Shown here: one piece after another, positions 31,822-41,610 of the stretch
Layout of the letters: each line of letters begins with the position of its first letter
Position numbering within the stretch: position 1 is the first letter of the stretch
Assembly: GCF_000158095.2 (NCBI RefSeq)
Contig: NZ_CM011002.1
Span: 2,699,203 to 2,763,202, forward strand
DNA: 64,000 bases
Source of the DNA: Roseibium alexandrii DFL-11
Lineage (GTDB): Bacteria; Pseudomonadota; Alphaproteobacteria; Rhizobiales; Stappiaceae
Reading direction: 5' to 3'
Notes under the pieces: generated by a model
Seen by the model: the letters and a program-made list of their open reading frames with translations, nothing else
Told to the model about the DNA's origin: nothing
The model's database searches: none
Program-made: the position numbers and the translations under genes

Positions 31822-33360
31822 TTGTCTTCCAAGACGCTTACCTCACTCGACCAATTCCGCAAGGATGCCAGACGCCTCAAGAAGGCGATTGCCAGTGGCG
31901 ACCACGCAGCTCTTGCGCGGGCACATAAATATGTTTCAGCCGATAAGCCGCTCAAGCATGCCGATTGCCTCCATGTAATCGCGCGTGAAGCCGGACAAGA
32001 CAGCTGGCCGCAGCTGAAGTTTGCCGTCGAAAGTGCGGCCATGACCCGCTCTGAGCGGGCGGAGCGGCTGAAAACCGCACTCTTCGCCGGTCAGCATTGG
32101 ATTACAGCGAAGCTGCTCGGCGACGATCCGGCACTCAGTGACGAGAGCCTAGGCCTGCAAATCGCACTGTATGATCTTGTGTCTGTGCGCAAAGCGATTG
32201 AAGCCGATCCACAAAAAGCTCTTACCCCAATTGGAGTTCGAACGCCCCTGCTCCATCTCGCGTTTTCGAAAGAGATCCACCGGTCTCCCTCGAAACATGT
32301 GGACATGCTGGCCCTGACAGAGTTGCTTCTGTCTCATGGCGCAGATGTCAATGACGGTTTTGCCGCGGATGCAAACACAGATCACAAGCTCTCAGCGCTG
32401 TACGGTGCTTTGTGCCATGCCGACAATTACGAACTCGGCGAATTCCTGCTCCGTCACGGCGCAGATCCGAATGACAATGAAAGCCTCTATCATGCCACGG
32501 AGCTCGCACACTCACGCGCGCTGAAGCTGCTTCTGCAATTTGGTGCCAAACCGGATGGCACCAACGCTCTGCCGCGCGCGCTCGATTTCAATGACCTCGA
32601 CAAGGTTCGTATGCTGCTGGAGGCTGGTGCCAATCCGAACCTGCTTGAAGACAATCATCCAAGCGGACAACCGATGAATACCACCCCTGCTTTGCACCAG
32701 GCAGCACGCCGAGGGTGTTCCGGAGAGGTTGTTTCGCTGCTTGTGTCATCCGGGGCGGAACTTGATGCCCAGTGGCAGGGCCATTCTGCCTATGCGCTTG
32801 CAAGGATCCACGGCCATGAAGAAGCAGCAAGGTCGCTGTCGGACCTTGGGTGCAACACAAACCTTACTCCGGATGAGCAGGCTCTCGCGGCATGCGCCAC
32901 CGGGGAAGTTCCTTCTAAGAGCCTGGATCTGGAAGCACTAACTGAGGAAGACAGACGGCTGTTGGTCAGGCTTGCCTCAGAACCTGGACGTCTCCCGCAA
33001 ATCAAGGCTCTTATTGCAGCCGGTCTGGACCCGAATGACACCGATGAGATGGGCTTATCGCCCCTTCATGCAGCTGGCTGGCACGGTCTACCCGAAAAAA
33101 CCGCATATTTCTTGAGTTTAAAGCCGGATCTTTCCAGAAAGAACGGCTTCGGAGGTGACGCGCTCGACACAGTGCTTCATGGCGCAGAGTTCGCACCTGA
33201 AAAACCTGGAGCTGACCATGTGCACTGCGCGCGGCTTTTGCTGGAAAACGGCAGTCGAATCTATCCCGACCACATCAAGGGGTGTGGTGACGAGGAGATG
33301 GCCGCCTTTCTAGAGACCTGGATCAGCGCGCATCCGGAGAGCCTTGACCACCGGACCTGA
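31822..33360 (+). CDS. Ankyrin-repeat protein with N-terminal Glyoxalase_8-like helical domain
   Basis: 512 residues from TTG 31822, with GGAGAAAA 5-11 bp upstream; the frame is open upstream to 31663. Residues ~1-75 (LDQFRKDARRLKKAIA...HADCLHVIAREAGQDSWPQLK) resemble the small protein at 60184. The rest contains ankyrin repeats, with typical LLLSHGADVND, LLRHGADPND, LLEAGANPNL, LLVSSGAELDA and LIAAGLDPND units. No signal peptide, so cytoplasmic. Ankyrin proteins bind other proteins; partner unknown. Confidence 0.82.
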   Translation: MSSKTLTSLDQFRKDARRLKKAIASGDHAALARAHKYVSADKPLKHADCLHVIAREAGQDSWPQLKFAVESAAMTRSERAERLKTALFAGQHWITAKLLGDDPALSDESLGLQIALYDLVSVRKAIEADPQKALTPIGVRTPLLHLAFSKEIHRSPSKHVDMLALTELLLSHGADVNDGFAADANTDHKLSALYGALCHADNYELGEFLLRHGADPNDNESLYHATELAHSRALKLLLQFGAKPDGTNALPRALDFNDLDKVRMLLEAGANPNLLEDNHPSGQPMNTTPALHQAARRGCSGEVVSLLVSSGAELDAQWQGHSAYALARIHGHEEAARSLSDLGCNTNLTPDEQALAACATGEVPSKSLDLEALTEEDRRLLVRLASEPGRLPQIKALIAAGLDPNDTDEMGLSPLHAAGWHGLPEKTAYFLSLKPDLSRKNGFGGDALDTVLHGAEFAPEKPGADHVHCARLLLENGSRIYPDHIKGCGDEEMAAFLETWISAHPESLDHRT

Positions 33361-33375
33361 TCCGACAAAAAGCGA

Positions 33376-33409
33376 GATTTGCCACAGGCTTACTTGCTTG
33401 TGGCAAATC
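33376..33409. terminator. Strong hairpin between ankyrin gene and mscS
   Basis: GATTTGCCACA (33376-33386) pairs perfectly with TGTGGCAAATC (33399-33409) around a 12-nt loop. No T-run follows, so it may be a transcription end, an mRNA stabiliser, or part of the mscS leader. Confidence 0.5.
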
Positions 33410-33467
33410 ATTCCGCTACGACATTTTGACGAGTGGGGAGACACGTCAACTATTGGGGAGACCGTCG

Positions 33468-34274
33468 ATGAACGGCACAATGGATCAGGTAACCGTTTAC
33501 ATGCCTTTGGTGATCAATGCGGCAAAAGCACTGATCGTTCTTATCATTGGCTGGCTGATTGCCGGTGCCCTGTCGAGCTTCGTCAGGAAGCGGATCGTTT
33601 CCCACGAGCGGATCGATGATACAATCGGCGGCTTCGCGGCCTCGATCGTCCGATGGCTTGTCCTTCTCGTTACATTCATTGCGGTTCTGCAACTGTTTGG
33701 CATTCAGGCGACCAGTTTGGTGGCCGTCCTCGGCGCTGGTACGCTTGCGATCGGCCTTGCCTTGCAGGGCACCTTGAGTGACATCGCGGCCGGAGTGATG
33801 CTGATCATCTTCCGCCCCTACAAGATCGGGCAATTTGTCTCCATCGGCGGCACCTCCGGAACGGTGAAGGACCTCAACATCTTCGTCACGGAGCTGGTAA
33901 CCCCGGACAATGTTCAGATCATCATGCCCAACGGTCAGGCCTGGGGCACGGTCATTACCAATTTTTCCGCGCACAAGACACGCCGCCTCGATCTGACCTT
34001 CGGCATTGACTACGGCGACGATGCCGACAAGGCGATCCAGATCATCCTCGACACTGCCACTGCTGATGCCCGTGTCCACAAGGACCCGGAACCCTGGGTG
34101 CGTGTGACCAATCTCGGTGACAGCTCCGTGGATCTCGGTGTGCGGCTGTGGTGCGATGCAGGCGACTATTGGGAACTGAAGTTTCACATGCTGAAGTCTG
34201 TGAAGGAGGCTTTCGACGCTGGCGGAATTTCCATTCCCTACCCGCACCAGGTGGAAATTCAGAAAGCCGGATAA
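33468..34274 (+). CDS. mscS: Small-conductance mechanosensitive channel (MscS family)
   Basis: 268 residues from ATG 33468, with GGGGAG upstream. Three membrane helices at ~10-32, ~55-78 and ~85-112; the pore helix carries the Gly/Ala pattern VLGAGTLAIGLALQGTLSDIAAG. The beta domain follows with VTPDNVQIIMPNGQAWGTVITNFS, a strong MscS signature, and the C-terminal cage. Size and layout are those of E. coli MscS, which releases osmolytes on hypo-osmotic shock. Confidence 0.94.
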   Translation: MNGTMDQVTVYMPLVINAAKALIVLIIGWLIAGALSSFVRKRIVSHERIDDTIGGFAASIVRWLVLLVTFIAVLQLFGIQATSLVAVLGAGTLAIGLALQGTLSDIAAGVMLIIFRPYKIGQFVSIGGTSGTVKDLNIFVTELVTPDNVQIIMPNGQAWGTVITNFSAHKTRRLDLTFGIDYGDDADKAIQIILDTATADARVHKDPEPWVRVTNLGDSSVDLGVRLWCDAGDYWELKFHMLKSVKEAFDAGGISIPYPHQVEIQKAG

Positions 34275-34367
34275 GCCGGCCCGGAATAAGCTGCCGGAAT
34301 TGAGATGGCTCATTGACAGATCCAGGGACCGCGGATCTGATGGCGGACAACTATAAATTCATACCTT

Positions 34368-35312
34368 ATGGAAACGCCCGCCGTGTCAACACTCCTCCTG
34401 CATCACCCGACCTACCTGGATCATTTGACCCCCGTGGGTCATCCGGAGCGCCCGGATCGCATTCGTGCCATCGATCGTATTCTGGAACATGAAAAGTTTC
34501 AGTCGGTGGAGCGGGATCTCGCGCCGATCGGCGCGCTGGAGGACATCGCGCGGGCCCATCCGATGGCGTATATCGACCAACTGCACCGGCTGTCCCCGGA
34601 CGAGGGTGTTGCGCGTGTCGATGCGGACACGACCATGTCGCCCGGCACCTGGGAAGCGGCGCTGCGCGGTGTGGGCGGAGCCTGCCGGGCGGTTGACGAA
34701 GTCCTGACAAAGAAGGTCAACAATGCCTTTTCTGCCTCCCGTCCCCCCGGGCACCATGCGGAAAAAGACCGGGCCATGGGCTTTTGCTTCTTCAACAACG
34801 CGGCTGTTGCAGCCCGTTACGCTCAAGAAAAATACGGGATCGACCGGGTCGCGATAATCGATTTCGATGTGCATCACGGCAACGGCACCCAGGATATCTT
34901 CTGGGACGACCCAAGCGTGATGTATTGCTCAACGCACCAGATGCCCCTTTATCCAGGATCGGGCGATGCCTCGGAAACTGGTGAGGCCAACACGATCGTC
35001 AATGTCCCGCTGCCTCCGGGCGAAAACGGCGCAGGCTTCAAGGAAGCGTTCGAAGTTATCCTGCTTCCCCGGCTTGATGGGTTTGCACCGGAATTGGTCA
35101 TCATTTCCGCAGGGTTCGATGCCCATGCACGCGACCCGCTCGGCGGCCTGAATCTCGTGGAGGCTGACTTTGCGTGGGCCACGCGAGCTCTGATGGATGT
35201 CGCCGACAAACACAGCGATGGCCGCGTCGTTTCCGTCCTGGAAGGCGGCTATGACCTAGAAGGCCTCGCCCGCTCAACCGCCGCCCATGTCATGACGCTG
35301 ATGACCGGCTGA
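34368..35312 (+). CDS. Histone deacetylase family protein
   Basis: 314 residues. Zinc-dependent deacetylase fold with SRPPGHHAEKDRAMGFCFFNN (active-site His pair), IIDFDVHHGNGTQ (metal-binding Asp and His, ~165-177), SAGFDAHARDPLGG (second metal Asp) and LEGGYD near the end. Bacterial members act on acetylpolyamines, acetoin-related substrates or acetyl-lysine; which one is not shown here. Commonly sits beside xseB in Rhizobiales, as here. Confidence 0.93.
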   Translation: METPAVSTLLLHHPTYLDHLTPVGHPERPDRIRAIDRILEHEKFQSVERDLAPIGALEDIARAHPMAYIDQLHRLSPDEGVARVDADTTMSPGTWEAALRGVGGACRAVDEVLTKKVNNAFSASRPPGHHAEKDRAMGFCFFNNAAVAARYAQEKYGIDRVAIIDFDVHHGNGTQDIFWDDPSVMYCSTHQMPLYPGSGDASETGEANTIVNVPLPPGENGAGFKEAFEVILLPRLDGFAPELVIISAGFDAHARDPLGGLNLVEADFAWATRALMDVADKHSDGRVVSVLEGGYDLEGLARSTAAHVMTLMTG

Positions 35313-35437
35313 AGTCTAACAACAAGAATTCTCCAGTTGGCGGTGGATGGCAACGCCTATAGACCCGCGCCCTCTTGACCTTTGGCGCAGGTCTCGCAAA
35401 TGTGCCGGTCTGTAGGGAATTCATTCAGGAAAATCGC

Positions 35438-35692
35438 ATGTCCGATGCTGCCAAGGAAATCGCCGGTCTGTCCTTCGAAGACGCGCTCAAGCAGCTTGAG
35501 ACAATCGTACGCGAACTCGAGCAGGGAAACGTTCCGCTGGAGCGCAGCATCGAAATGTACGAGCGCGGCGATGCGTTGCGTCAGCATTGCGATACATTGC
35601 TGAAGGCTGCTGAGGCCAAAGTGGAAAAAATCCAGCTTGGGCAAAACGGCGAGCCAACTGGAACAACCGAACTTGACCCGCAAAACGGCTAG
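35438..35692 (+). CDS. xseB: Exodeoxyribonuclease VII small subunit
   Basis: 84 residues from ATG 35438 with CAGGAAA upstream. [33 protein letters not shown] is the complete XseB helical hairpin signature. It binds XseA, the large catalytic subunit (not in this window), to form the single-strand exonuclease. It follows the deacetylase by 125 bp. Confidence 0.95.
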   Translation: MSDAAKEIAGLSFEDALKQLETIVRELEQGNVPLERSIEMYERGDALRQHCDTLLKAAEAKVEKIQLGQNGEPTGTTELDPQNG

Positions 35693-36008
35693 ACTGCTCA
35701 GCCGGTGACGCCAGCATCGGCTCTTGCAGCCAAATAACTTCCGACGAACACAAACCTATCCGCTTGCGAAGGCTGGTTTCTGCAAGGAACCAACCTCAAG
35801 AGTGTCGGGATTATGCACTCATAGGTAGAAATACTTCAAGTCGTCTACCAATACTTATAAATCAATTGCAAAACGTTATTGCCTGAACCTTTACTTTATT
35901 TCTGGCAAATTGACGATCTCATGATTTTTTTCAAATCATTGACTATTTTACGGTGTTATCCTTGCGCTCAACTTGTAATATCTAAGGACACCTATCGAGC
36001 GACCGGAA
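35693..36008. other. AT-rich intergenic region before LuxR-type gene
   Basis: 316 bp, distinctly A+T-rich from about 35830 to 36000, unlike the flanking genes. No coding sequence was found. It probably holds the promoter of the LuxR-type regulator; the composition may mark acquired DNA. Confidence 0.5.
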
Positions 36009-37163
36009 ATGCCCAATTTACGCAAAGACGCTGAACTGGATCTTTTGGAAGACGCCTTAGGCAAGATTACGACCCATACGGACTGGCTGCCATTCCTGGA
36101 CAAAGTCAGTGGGCTCTTTGATTGCTACGCCTACGCAGCAGAATATCTCGACGATGGATTTGCAACAGGCCGGTTTACAGGGCCAGCGCATGCGGAAGCC
36201 TTTAGGGACTTTTTGAGTTCTGCTTCCTACCACGCGGGAGTAACAGCGTTTAAGTATTTGCTTGAGTTGGCGGAACCAGATGCTGTGTACGTTGTTCATC
36301 AAGGTCACATTTCAAAGCTCGACGCACCCGGCATTTCTCTTACATCTGGAAATGAAGTCTCATCCCAATCGGCGATAATCAGCATTACACGGAACAGCTC
36401 AGGCTTGACCATGATATTCGGCCTGCTCTTTGATGACGCATCGCCGGTGGAAACGGCTTCAGCGGAAACCGTTCTTGCCTTCTCTAAAGTCGCCAAGATC
36501 CTGGAGACCTGCTTCGGGGCAATAACAAACATCGACATGCTAAAAAGGCAAAGCCGCATTCAGCGCGCCTTTGCGAACCATTGCGCGGTTCCTTCCGTTA
36601 TCATCAACAGACAACGTCGCGTCATGGCCGAGCATGAAAATGGGCTATCCGTTCTGGCAGATCTGGACGTCGGGCTAGTGGCCGGCGGGAAACTGCAGAT
36701 CCGGAACAGAGAGCTGGAGATGCTTCTGTCGGATATGCCGTCAGCTCCCTCCTCTGCAAAAGCCCCGCATAAAACCGGTCAAAACCAAGATGCCAAGTCA
36801 GACAGCTCTCTTTCCCGGTCCGGTTTTTGTCTTCGTGACCGGTCGGGCAACTTAAACCGGGTCACGATCGAGGCAGTATCGGGAGATACACATGACCCAT
36901 GGGTTCTTCTCCGTGTTTGCCAGCCAGCCAACATACCTGAAGCCGTGGAGACTATCCTGCAGGAGGAACTCGGCCTCTCACTGTCTGAAGCGCACCTTGC
37001 GCGGTCTTTAGCGGAAACCGGCTCCGTTTCTGCGACTACGGACTTGCTGAACATTACGCGAAACACCATGAAAACTCATTTGCGCCGGATATTCGACAAG
37101 ACCGCAGTGCGGACACAATTGGAATTGGTGCAATTGGTGTATCGTCTTTCCGGTCTGGTGTGA
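36009..37163 (+). CDS. LuxR-family transcriptional regulator
   Basis: 384 residues. The C-terminal 60 residues form a LuxR-type helix-turn-helix (LGLSLSEAHLARSLAETGSV...NITRNTMKTHLRRIFDKTAVRTQLELVQLV). The long N-terminal part shows no acyl-homoserine-lactone-binding signature (no WxxxY/PxxG pattern) and no response-regulator aspartate pocket; a PAS-like fold at ~180-310 is possible. This layout is common in Rhizobiales orphan LuxR proteins. Target and signal unknown. Confidence 0.85.
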   Translation: MPNLRKDAELDLLEDALGKITTHTDWLPFLDKVSGLFDCYAYAAEYLDDGFATGRFTGPAHAEAFRDFLSSASYHAGVTAFKYLLELAEPDAVYVVHQGHISKLDAPGISLTSGNEVSSQSAIISITRNSSGLTMIFGLLFDDASPVETASAETVLAFSKVAKILETCFGAITNIDMLKRQSRIQRAFANHCAVPSVIINRQRRVMAEHENGLSVLADLDVGLVAGGKLQIRNRELEMLLSDMPSAPSSAKAPHKTGQNQDAKSDSSLSRSGFCLRDRSGNLNRVTIEAVSGDTHDPWVLLRVCQPANIPEAVETILQEELGLSLSEAHLARSLAETGSVSATTDLLNITRNTMKTHLRRIFDKTAVRTQLELVQLVYRLSGLV

Positions 37164-37496
37164 CAAAAGAGCCCAAGGATAGGCAATGCGCTGGCAAATG
37201 TTCTAAAGACAAACTGCGCTTAAAAAGGCAAAAAACTGGGGCCGCGCAATTACGACCCCAAGTTTATCACTGTGCACGTGGCCCCATCGACCACACTTAA
37301 AGGTTTAATACACATTAATAATGTATGCATCACCCAAATGGGTGACATGGCACGGAAATCGACGAAAAAATTAGCGCTATAAGTGCATCTTACCGCCTCC
37401 ACACTCATCATATCTGCGTACGTTCAACAAGGTGTCACATTTCAAGGTCCGCCCCCCCTGATCTTGCGGCGTTTGCGCCATATGTAAGGTTGGTGT
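37164..37496. other. Intergenic region with two hairpins
   Basis: 333 bp before dxs. TGGGG (37237-37241) and CCCCA (37256-37260) can pair; read on the minus strand the stem is followed by GTTTTTTG, so it could end a minus-strand transcript. TCACCC / GGGTGA (37330-37335 / 37340-37345) is a second perfect stem around AAAT. No protein-coding sequence seen. Confidence 0.45.
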
Positions 37497-39458
37497 ATGG
37501 CTGCGCGCCATGTTTTCTATTCCGGAGCATTCCCCAGCGTGACTGCAGATTCTAAAACGCCCTTGCTCGATCAGGTGTCCTCTCCGGCCGAATTGCGCCA
37601 GCTCGACGAAGCAGAGCTCGGTCAATTGGCCGAAGAGTTGCGGACCGAAACCATTGATACGGTCTCCATAACCGGAGGGCATTTGGGCGCCGGCCTGGGT
37701 GTCGTGGAGCTGACTGTCGCGCTGCATTACGTCTTCAACACGCCCGACGACAGGATCATTTGGGACGTTGGACACCAAAGCTATCCGCACAAGATTCTGA
37801 CCGAACGGCGGGACAGGATCCGGACACTGCGCCAACCAGGTGGCCTCTCGGGTTTCACCAAACGTTCTGAAAGCATCTACGATCCTTTTGGCACGGCTCA
37901 TTCGTCGACATCTATATCTGCCGGTCTCGGCATGGCAGCAGCCCGTGATTTGAAGGACGGCGACAACAATGTCATAGCGGTCATCGGCGACGGAGCGATG
38001 TCCGCGGGCATGGCTTATGAGGCGATGAACAACGCTGGGCACCTTGGTTCCCGGCTTGTGGTTATCCTGAACGACAATGATATGTCGATTGCACCGCCGG
38101 TGGGCGCAATGTCTGCCTACCTCGCCAAGCTTGTCTCCGGCCCGACTTACCAGTCGCTGCGCGGCGCCGCGAAGAGCATCGTCAAGAATTTCCCGAAGCA
38201 GCTGGCTGAAAAGGCGGCCCGTGCGGAGGAGTATGCCAGAGGCTTCTGGACGGGTGGCACCTTGTTTGAAGAGCTGGGCTTTTATTACGTCGGCCCGGTC
38301 GACGGGCATAACCTTGAGCATCTGCTTCCGATCCTGAAAAATGTCCGCGACACGCATAATGGGCCAGTCCTGATTCATGCTGTCACCCAGAAGGGCAAAG
38401 GCTATGCGCCTGCAGAGGGCGCGAAAGACAAGTATCACGGCGTTGCCAAGTTCGACGTCGTCACGGGCAAACAGTCCAAACCGAAGGCCAATGCGCCGAG
38501 CTACACCAATGTGTTCGCAACGTCCCTGATTAGGGAAGCGGAAGAAGACGAGAAGGTGGTTGCAATCACCGCGGCCATGCCGGATGGCACCGGCCTGAAC
38601 CTCTTCGGCGAAGCCTTCCCCGAACGCACTTATGATGTTGGCATTGCCGAACAGCATGCGGTGACCTTTGCGGCCGGCATGGCGACCGAAGGCTACAAGC
38701 CGTTTGCCGCGATCTATTCGACGTTTCTGCAGCGCGCCTACGATCAGGTGATCCACGATGTCGCCCTGCAGGGACTGCCCGTCCGGTTTCCGATAGACCG
38801 TGCGGGTCTCGTCGGCGCGGATGGCGCAACACATGCAGGTGCGTTCGATACTGCGTATCTCTCTTGCCTGCCTGGCTTTGTGGTCATGGCTGCCTCTGAT
38901 GAAGCAGAGCTCCGGCACATGGTCGCGACTGCTGTTGCCTATGATGAAGGCCCGATCTCGTTCCGCTATCCGCGCGGTGAAGGTGTTGGCCTCGACATGC
39001 CGGAGCGCGGAACTGTTCTGGAAATCGGCAAGGGCATTGTTCGGCGCGAAGGCACCAAGGTGGCGCTTCTCTCATTTGGCGGACGGATGGCCGAATGCCT
39101 GAAGGCTGCGGATGAACTGGATGCTGCAGGACTTTCCACAACGGTTGCAGACGCCCGCTTTGCCAAACCGCTCGACATGGATCTCATCCGGCGGCTTGCG
39201 CGCGAACACGAAGTGCTTGTGACAATCGAAGAAGGATCCGTTGGCGGTTTCGGCAGCCATGTCCTGAGTGCATTGGCCCAAGAGGGCGCGCTGGATGCTG
39301 GCCTCAAGATCCGCACCTTGACCCTTCCCGACACGTACCAGGACCACGACAAACCGGCCTCCATGTACGCATCTGCCGGTCTTGACAAGGAAGGCATTCT
39401 CACCACGGTCTTTACAGCACTGGGCAGCGAATTCATGACAGGATCTCAACGCGCATAA
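37497..39458 (+). CDS. dxs: 1-deoxy-D-xylulose-5-phosphate synthase
   Basis: 653 residues, slightly longer than usual because of an N-terminal extension; a GTG at 37539 ([13 protein letters not shown]) would give the standard start, but AAGG lies better placed for ATG 37497. Thiamine-diphosphate enzyme joining pyruvate and glyceraldehyde 3-phosphate, first step of the MEP isoprenoid pathway. Seen: [29 protein letters not shown] (cofactor motif), [15 protein letters not shown], and [16 protein letters not shown]. Monocistronic, followed by a strong terminator. Confidence 0.96.
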   Translation: MAARHVFYSGAFPSVTADSKTPLLDQVSSPAELRQLDEAELGQLAEELRTETIDTVSITGGHLGAGLGVVELTVALHYVFNTPDDRIIWDVGHQSYPHKILTERRDRIRTLRQPGGLSGFTKRSESIYDPFGTAHSSTSISAGLGMAAARDLKDGDNNVIAVIGDGAMSAGMAYEAMNNAGHLGSRLVVILNDNDMSIAPPVGAMSAYLAKLVSGPTYQSLRGAAKSIVKNFPKQLAEKAARAEEYARGFWTGGTLFEELGFYYVGPVDGHNLEHLLPILKNVRDTHNGPVLIHAVTQKGKGYAPAEGAKDKYHGVAKFDVVTGKQSKPKANAPSYTNVFATSLIREAEEDEKVVAITAAMPDGTGLNLFGEAFPERTYDVGIAEQHAVTFAAGMATEGYKPFAAIYSTFLQRAYDQVIHDVALQGLPVRFPIDRAGLVGADGATHAGAFDTAYLSCLPGFVVMAASDEAELRHMVATAVAYDEGPISFRYPRGEGVGLDMPERGTVLEIGKGIVRREGTKVALLSFGGRMAECLKAADELDAAGLSTTVADARFAKPLDMDLIRRLAREHEVLVTIEEGSVGGFGSHVLSALAQEGALDAGLKIRTLTLPDTYQDHDKPASMYASAGLDKEGILTTVFTALGSEFMTGSQRA

Positions 39459-39559
39459 ACTGGACGCCGGGGCTCGGCGAATTTGAGCCACGTCGCGCCG
39501 CAAAATGCGGATTGACAGGCCGGGCGCGAGAAGATTAAGGCTGGAGAACGATAAAAACC

Positions 39560-39590
39560 GCGCCGGCATCTCGCCGGCGCTTTTGTTTTT
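39560..39590 (+). terminator. Intrinsic terminator of dxs
   Basis: GCGCCGGC (39560-39567) pairs perfectly with GCCGGCGC (39573-39580) around ATCTC, followed by TTTTGTTTTT. It lies 100 bp after the dxs stop and 50 bp before the MFS start. Confidence 0.92.
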
Positions 39591-39640
39591 CGCCCGATTT
39601 GAACGTTCCGGACGCTGAACGAAACGCTCAGGAGGCTGCC

Positions 39641-41083
39641 ATGGCACAGACGCTACTCTCGGTTTCCGCACTCTTGTTGTCGGTTGCTCTGCTCATTTTT
39701 GGCCACGGCCTGCAGACTACGCTGCTGCCACTCGCCGCGGACCGATTTTATTTCTCAGATTTCGAGATCGGTGCGATCTCGTCCGCTTACTTTGTGGGAA
39801 TGGTCATCGGTTGCTTCGGCGCTCCGCTCTTGATTATGCGGGCTGGCCATATCCGGGCCTTCGCTGCGCTCGTTTCCATGATGTCGGCGGCTGCCATACT
39901 CCATCCGGTGGTTGTAGATCCAGTGTTCTGGGTCGTGATCCGTATCGTCTCGGGTTTTTGTCTCGCCGGTTTTTACATGATCGTTGAGAGCTGGCTCAAC
40001 GAGAGCGCCACAAACGAAAATCGCGGCACGATCATGTCCGTTTACATCGTGATTCTATTCGGTGCGCTGATGCTTGGCCAGGTGTCCATCGCAACGATGA
40101 GCATTGCGTCTTTCATTCCGTTCGTGATCGCCTCAGTCACGGTCAGCCTGGCGGTCATGCCGGTCTCCTTGACAACCTCTGCTCAGCCCGCTCCCATTAC
40201 GCTTGTCCGGTTCCGCCCAATACAGCTCTACGAGAACTCTCCGGCCGCTTTTGTCGGTGTATTCTTCGTAGGCATTTCTCAAGGCGCGCTGCTGACGCTA
40301 ACACCGCTCTATGGGTCTCAGATCGGATTGAGCACCAACCAGTCCGCGTTTTACGCTGCGGCGATCATCGGTGGCGGACTGATTGCCCAATGGCCGGTTG
40401 GCCGCTTGTCCGACCGAATGGACCGGCGTGTTGTTCTGATCATTCTCGGGCTTGCGACCGCAGCAGCATCAACAGCGATCGTTGTCTTTTCACCGAACGT
40501 ATTCCTGATTGCAGCCGGCACTGCTGTTCTGGTCGGCATGTTCTCACAGCCGCTCTACGCGATTGCAGTGGCGCACGCGTTTGACCACGCAGCGCAGGAA
40601 GACTTCGTTGAAACCTCATCCGGCATGCTACTGTCCTTCGGGATTGGCTCAATCATCGGACCACTGATTGCATCGGTTTTGATGGGCCAAATGGGTCCCT
40701 CCGGTCTCTATGTGATGGTGGTTGCATTCAACATCTTGATGGCCGCGTTCATCTTCACCCGCGTCCTGACCCGTGAAGCACTGACGGCCGAAGAAAAGAC
40801 AGACTTCGAATACGCTGCAACGGCTCAGGTCGGTTCTGTTATCTCAACCGAAGAGCTGAACGCCGACGACGAAGAATATGTCATCCCGCCCGAAGAGTTC
40901 CCGGCGTACGAGGATGACATCTATAATTTCGATACTGAAGCTTCGGACGAGCCAAAAAAGGACGAGGCTATTTCGGCTGATGATGCAGATGGCGCTGACA
41001 CATCACTCAAGGACGATGCCCCGGAAGGCGGCCCCTCCGAGACTGTGTCAGAGGAACCAGCAAAGCCGGCAGACAAAACCTGA
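39641..41083 (+). CDS. MFS transporter with long acidic C-terminal tail
   Basis: 480 residues from ATG 39641, with AGGAGG 6 bp upstream. Twelve membrane helices fill ~1-385, with the loop signature WPVGRLSDRMDRR between the seventh and eighth region, as in YcaD-type members of the family. The last ~95 residues are cytoplasmic and very acidic (Glu, Asp, Ser, Thr, Pro), with no clear motif. Substrate unknown. Confidence 0.9.
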   Translation: MAQTLLSVSALLLSVALLIFGHGLQTTLLPLAADRFYFSDFEIGAISSAYFVGMVIGCFGAPLLIMRAGHIRAFAALVSMMSAAAILHPVVVDPVFWVVIRIVSGFCLAGFYMIVESWLNESATNENRGTIMSVYIVILFGALMLGQVSIATMSIASFIPFVIASVTVSLAVMPVSLTTSAQPAPITLVRFRPIQLYENSPAAFVGVFFVGISQGALLTLTPLYGSQIGLSTNQSAFYAAAIIGGGLIAQWPVGRLSDRMDRRVVLIILGLATAAASTAIVVFSPNVFLIAAGTAVLVGMFSQPLYAIAVAHAFDHAAQEDFVETSSGMLLSFGIGSIIGPLIASVLMGQMGPSGLYVMVVAFNILMAAFIFTRVLTREALTAEEKTDFEYAATAQVGSVISTEELNADDEEYVIPPEEFPAYEDDIYNFDTEASDEPKKDEAISADDADGADTSLKDDAPEGGPSETVSEEPAKPADKT

Positions 41084-41187
41084 CGCTAGGTGTTGAAGGC
41101 CCTTTGTGCTGACAATCGGACTTCTGCGCTGTTTCGCCGCTCGACAGAAGTTCGTATTCAGCTTATAGCCGCCCTATGGAACGGCGC

Positions 41188-41574
41188 ATGAGCACACTCA
41201 GAATCTTGCGGCAAGAGCGCACACCACTGGTGGCTCTCACCGCGCTTGCGTTTGCATTCCGGCTGATCCTGATCACACTCGGCACTGCTCTCGCGCCCAC
41301 CGCCTCGATTGCTGGTGACGGACTGACGCGCCTCTGCATCACCTCGGAGTTGGATCCGTCTTCTCAAGGTGCGCATGACCCTATAACCTGCACCTGCGCA
41401 ACGAGCTGTCCGCATGGCTGTGCAGCTGGCCCATGCCTTACCCCGGCACAGATTGAACGCTTATCGGCCAATGATCCAACAGGCCTGAACACGCCTCATC
41501 GTGCCCAACACGCACCCCATCTTTCGATTGGCAAAAGCGGGCCAATCCGTGCACCGCCTGTTCTTCGTGTCTGA
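41188..41574 (+). CDS. Small exported Cys-rich protein of copper locus (DUF2946-like)
   Basis: 128 residues from ATG 41188 (ATG 41176 adds four). A hydrophobic segment at ~20-37 could be a signal peptide or anchor. A cysteine/histidine cluster follows (CTCATSCPHGCAAGPC, ~70-85) that could bind Cu(I). Small proteins of this kind, often called DUF2946, precede PCuAC and SCO genes. It is 36 bp upstream of the PCuAC gene, so co-transcription is likely. Confidence 0.65.
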   Translation: MSTLRILRQERTPLVALTALAFAFRLILITLGTALAPTASIAGDGLTRLCITSELDPSSQGAHDPITCTCATSCPHGCAAGPCLTPAQIERLSANDPTGLNTPHRAQHAPHLSIGKSGPIRAPPVLRV

Positions 41575-41610
41575 CCCGAACCAAATCTTCAGAACACGAG
41601 GAATTCACAA

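Noticed and set aside
37377..38918. 513-codon open frame on the minus strand
   Set aside because: Lies antisense to dxs over its whole length; its protein has no recognisable motif and arises from the codon bias of dxs.
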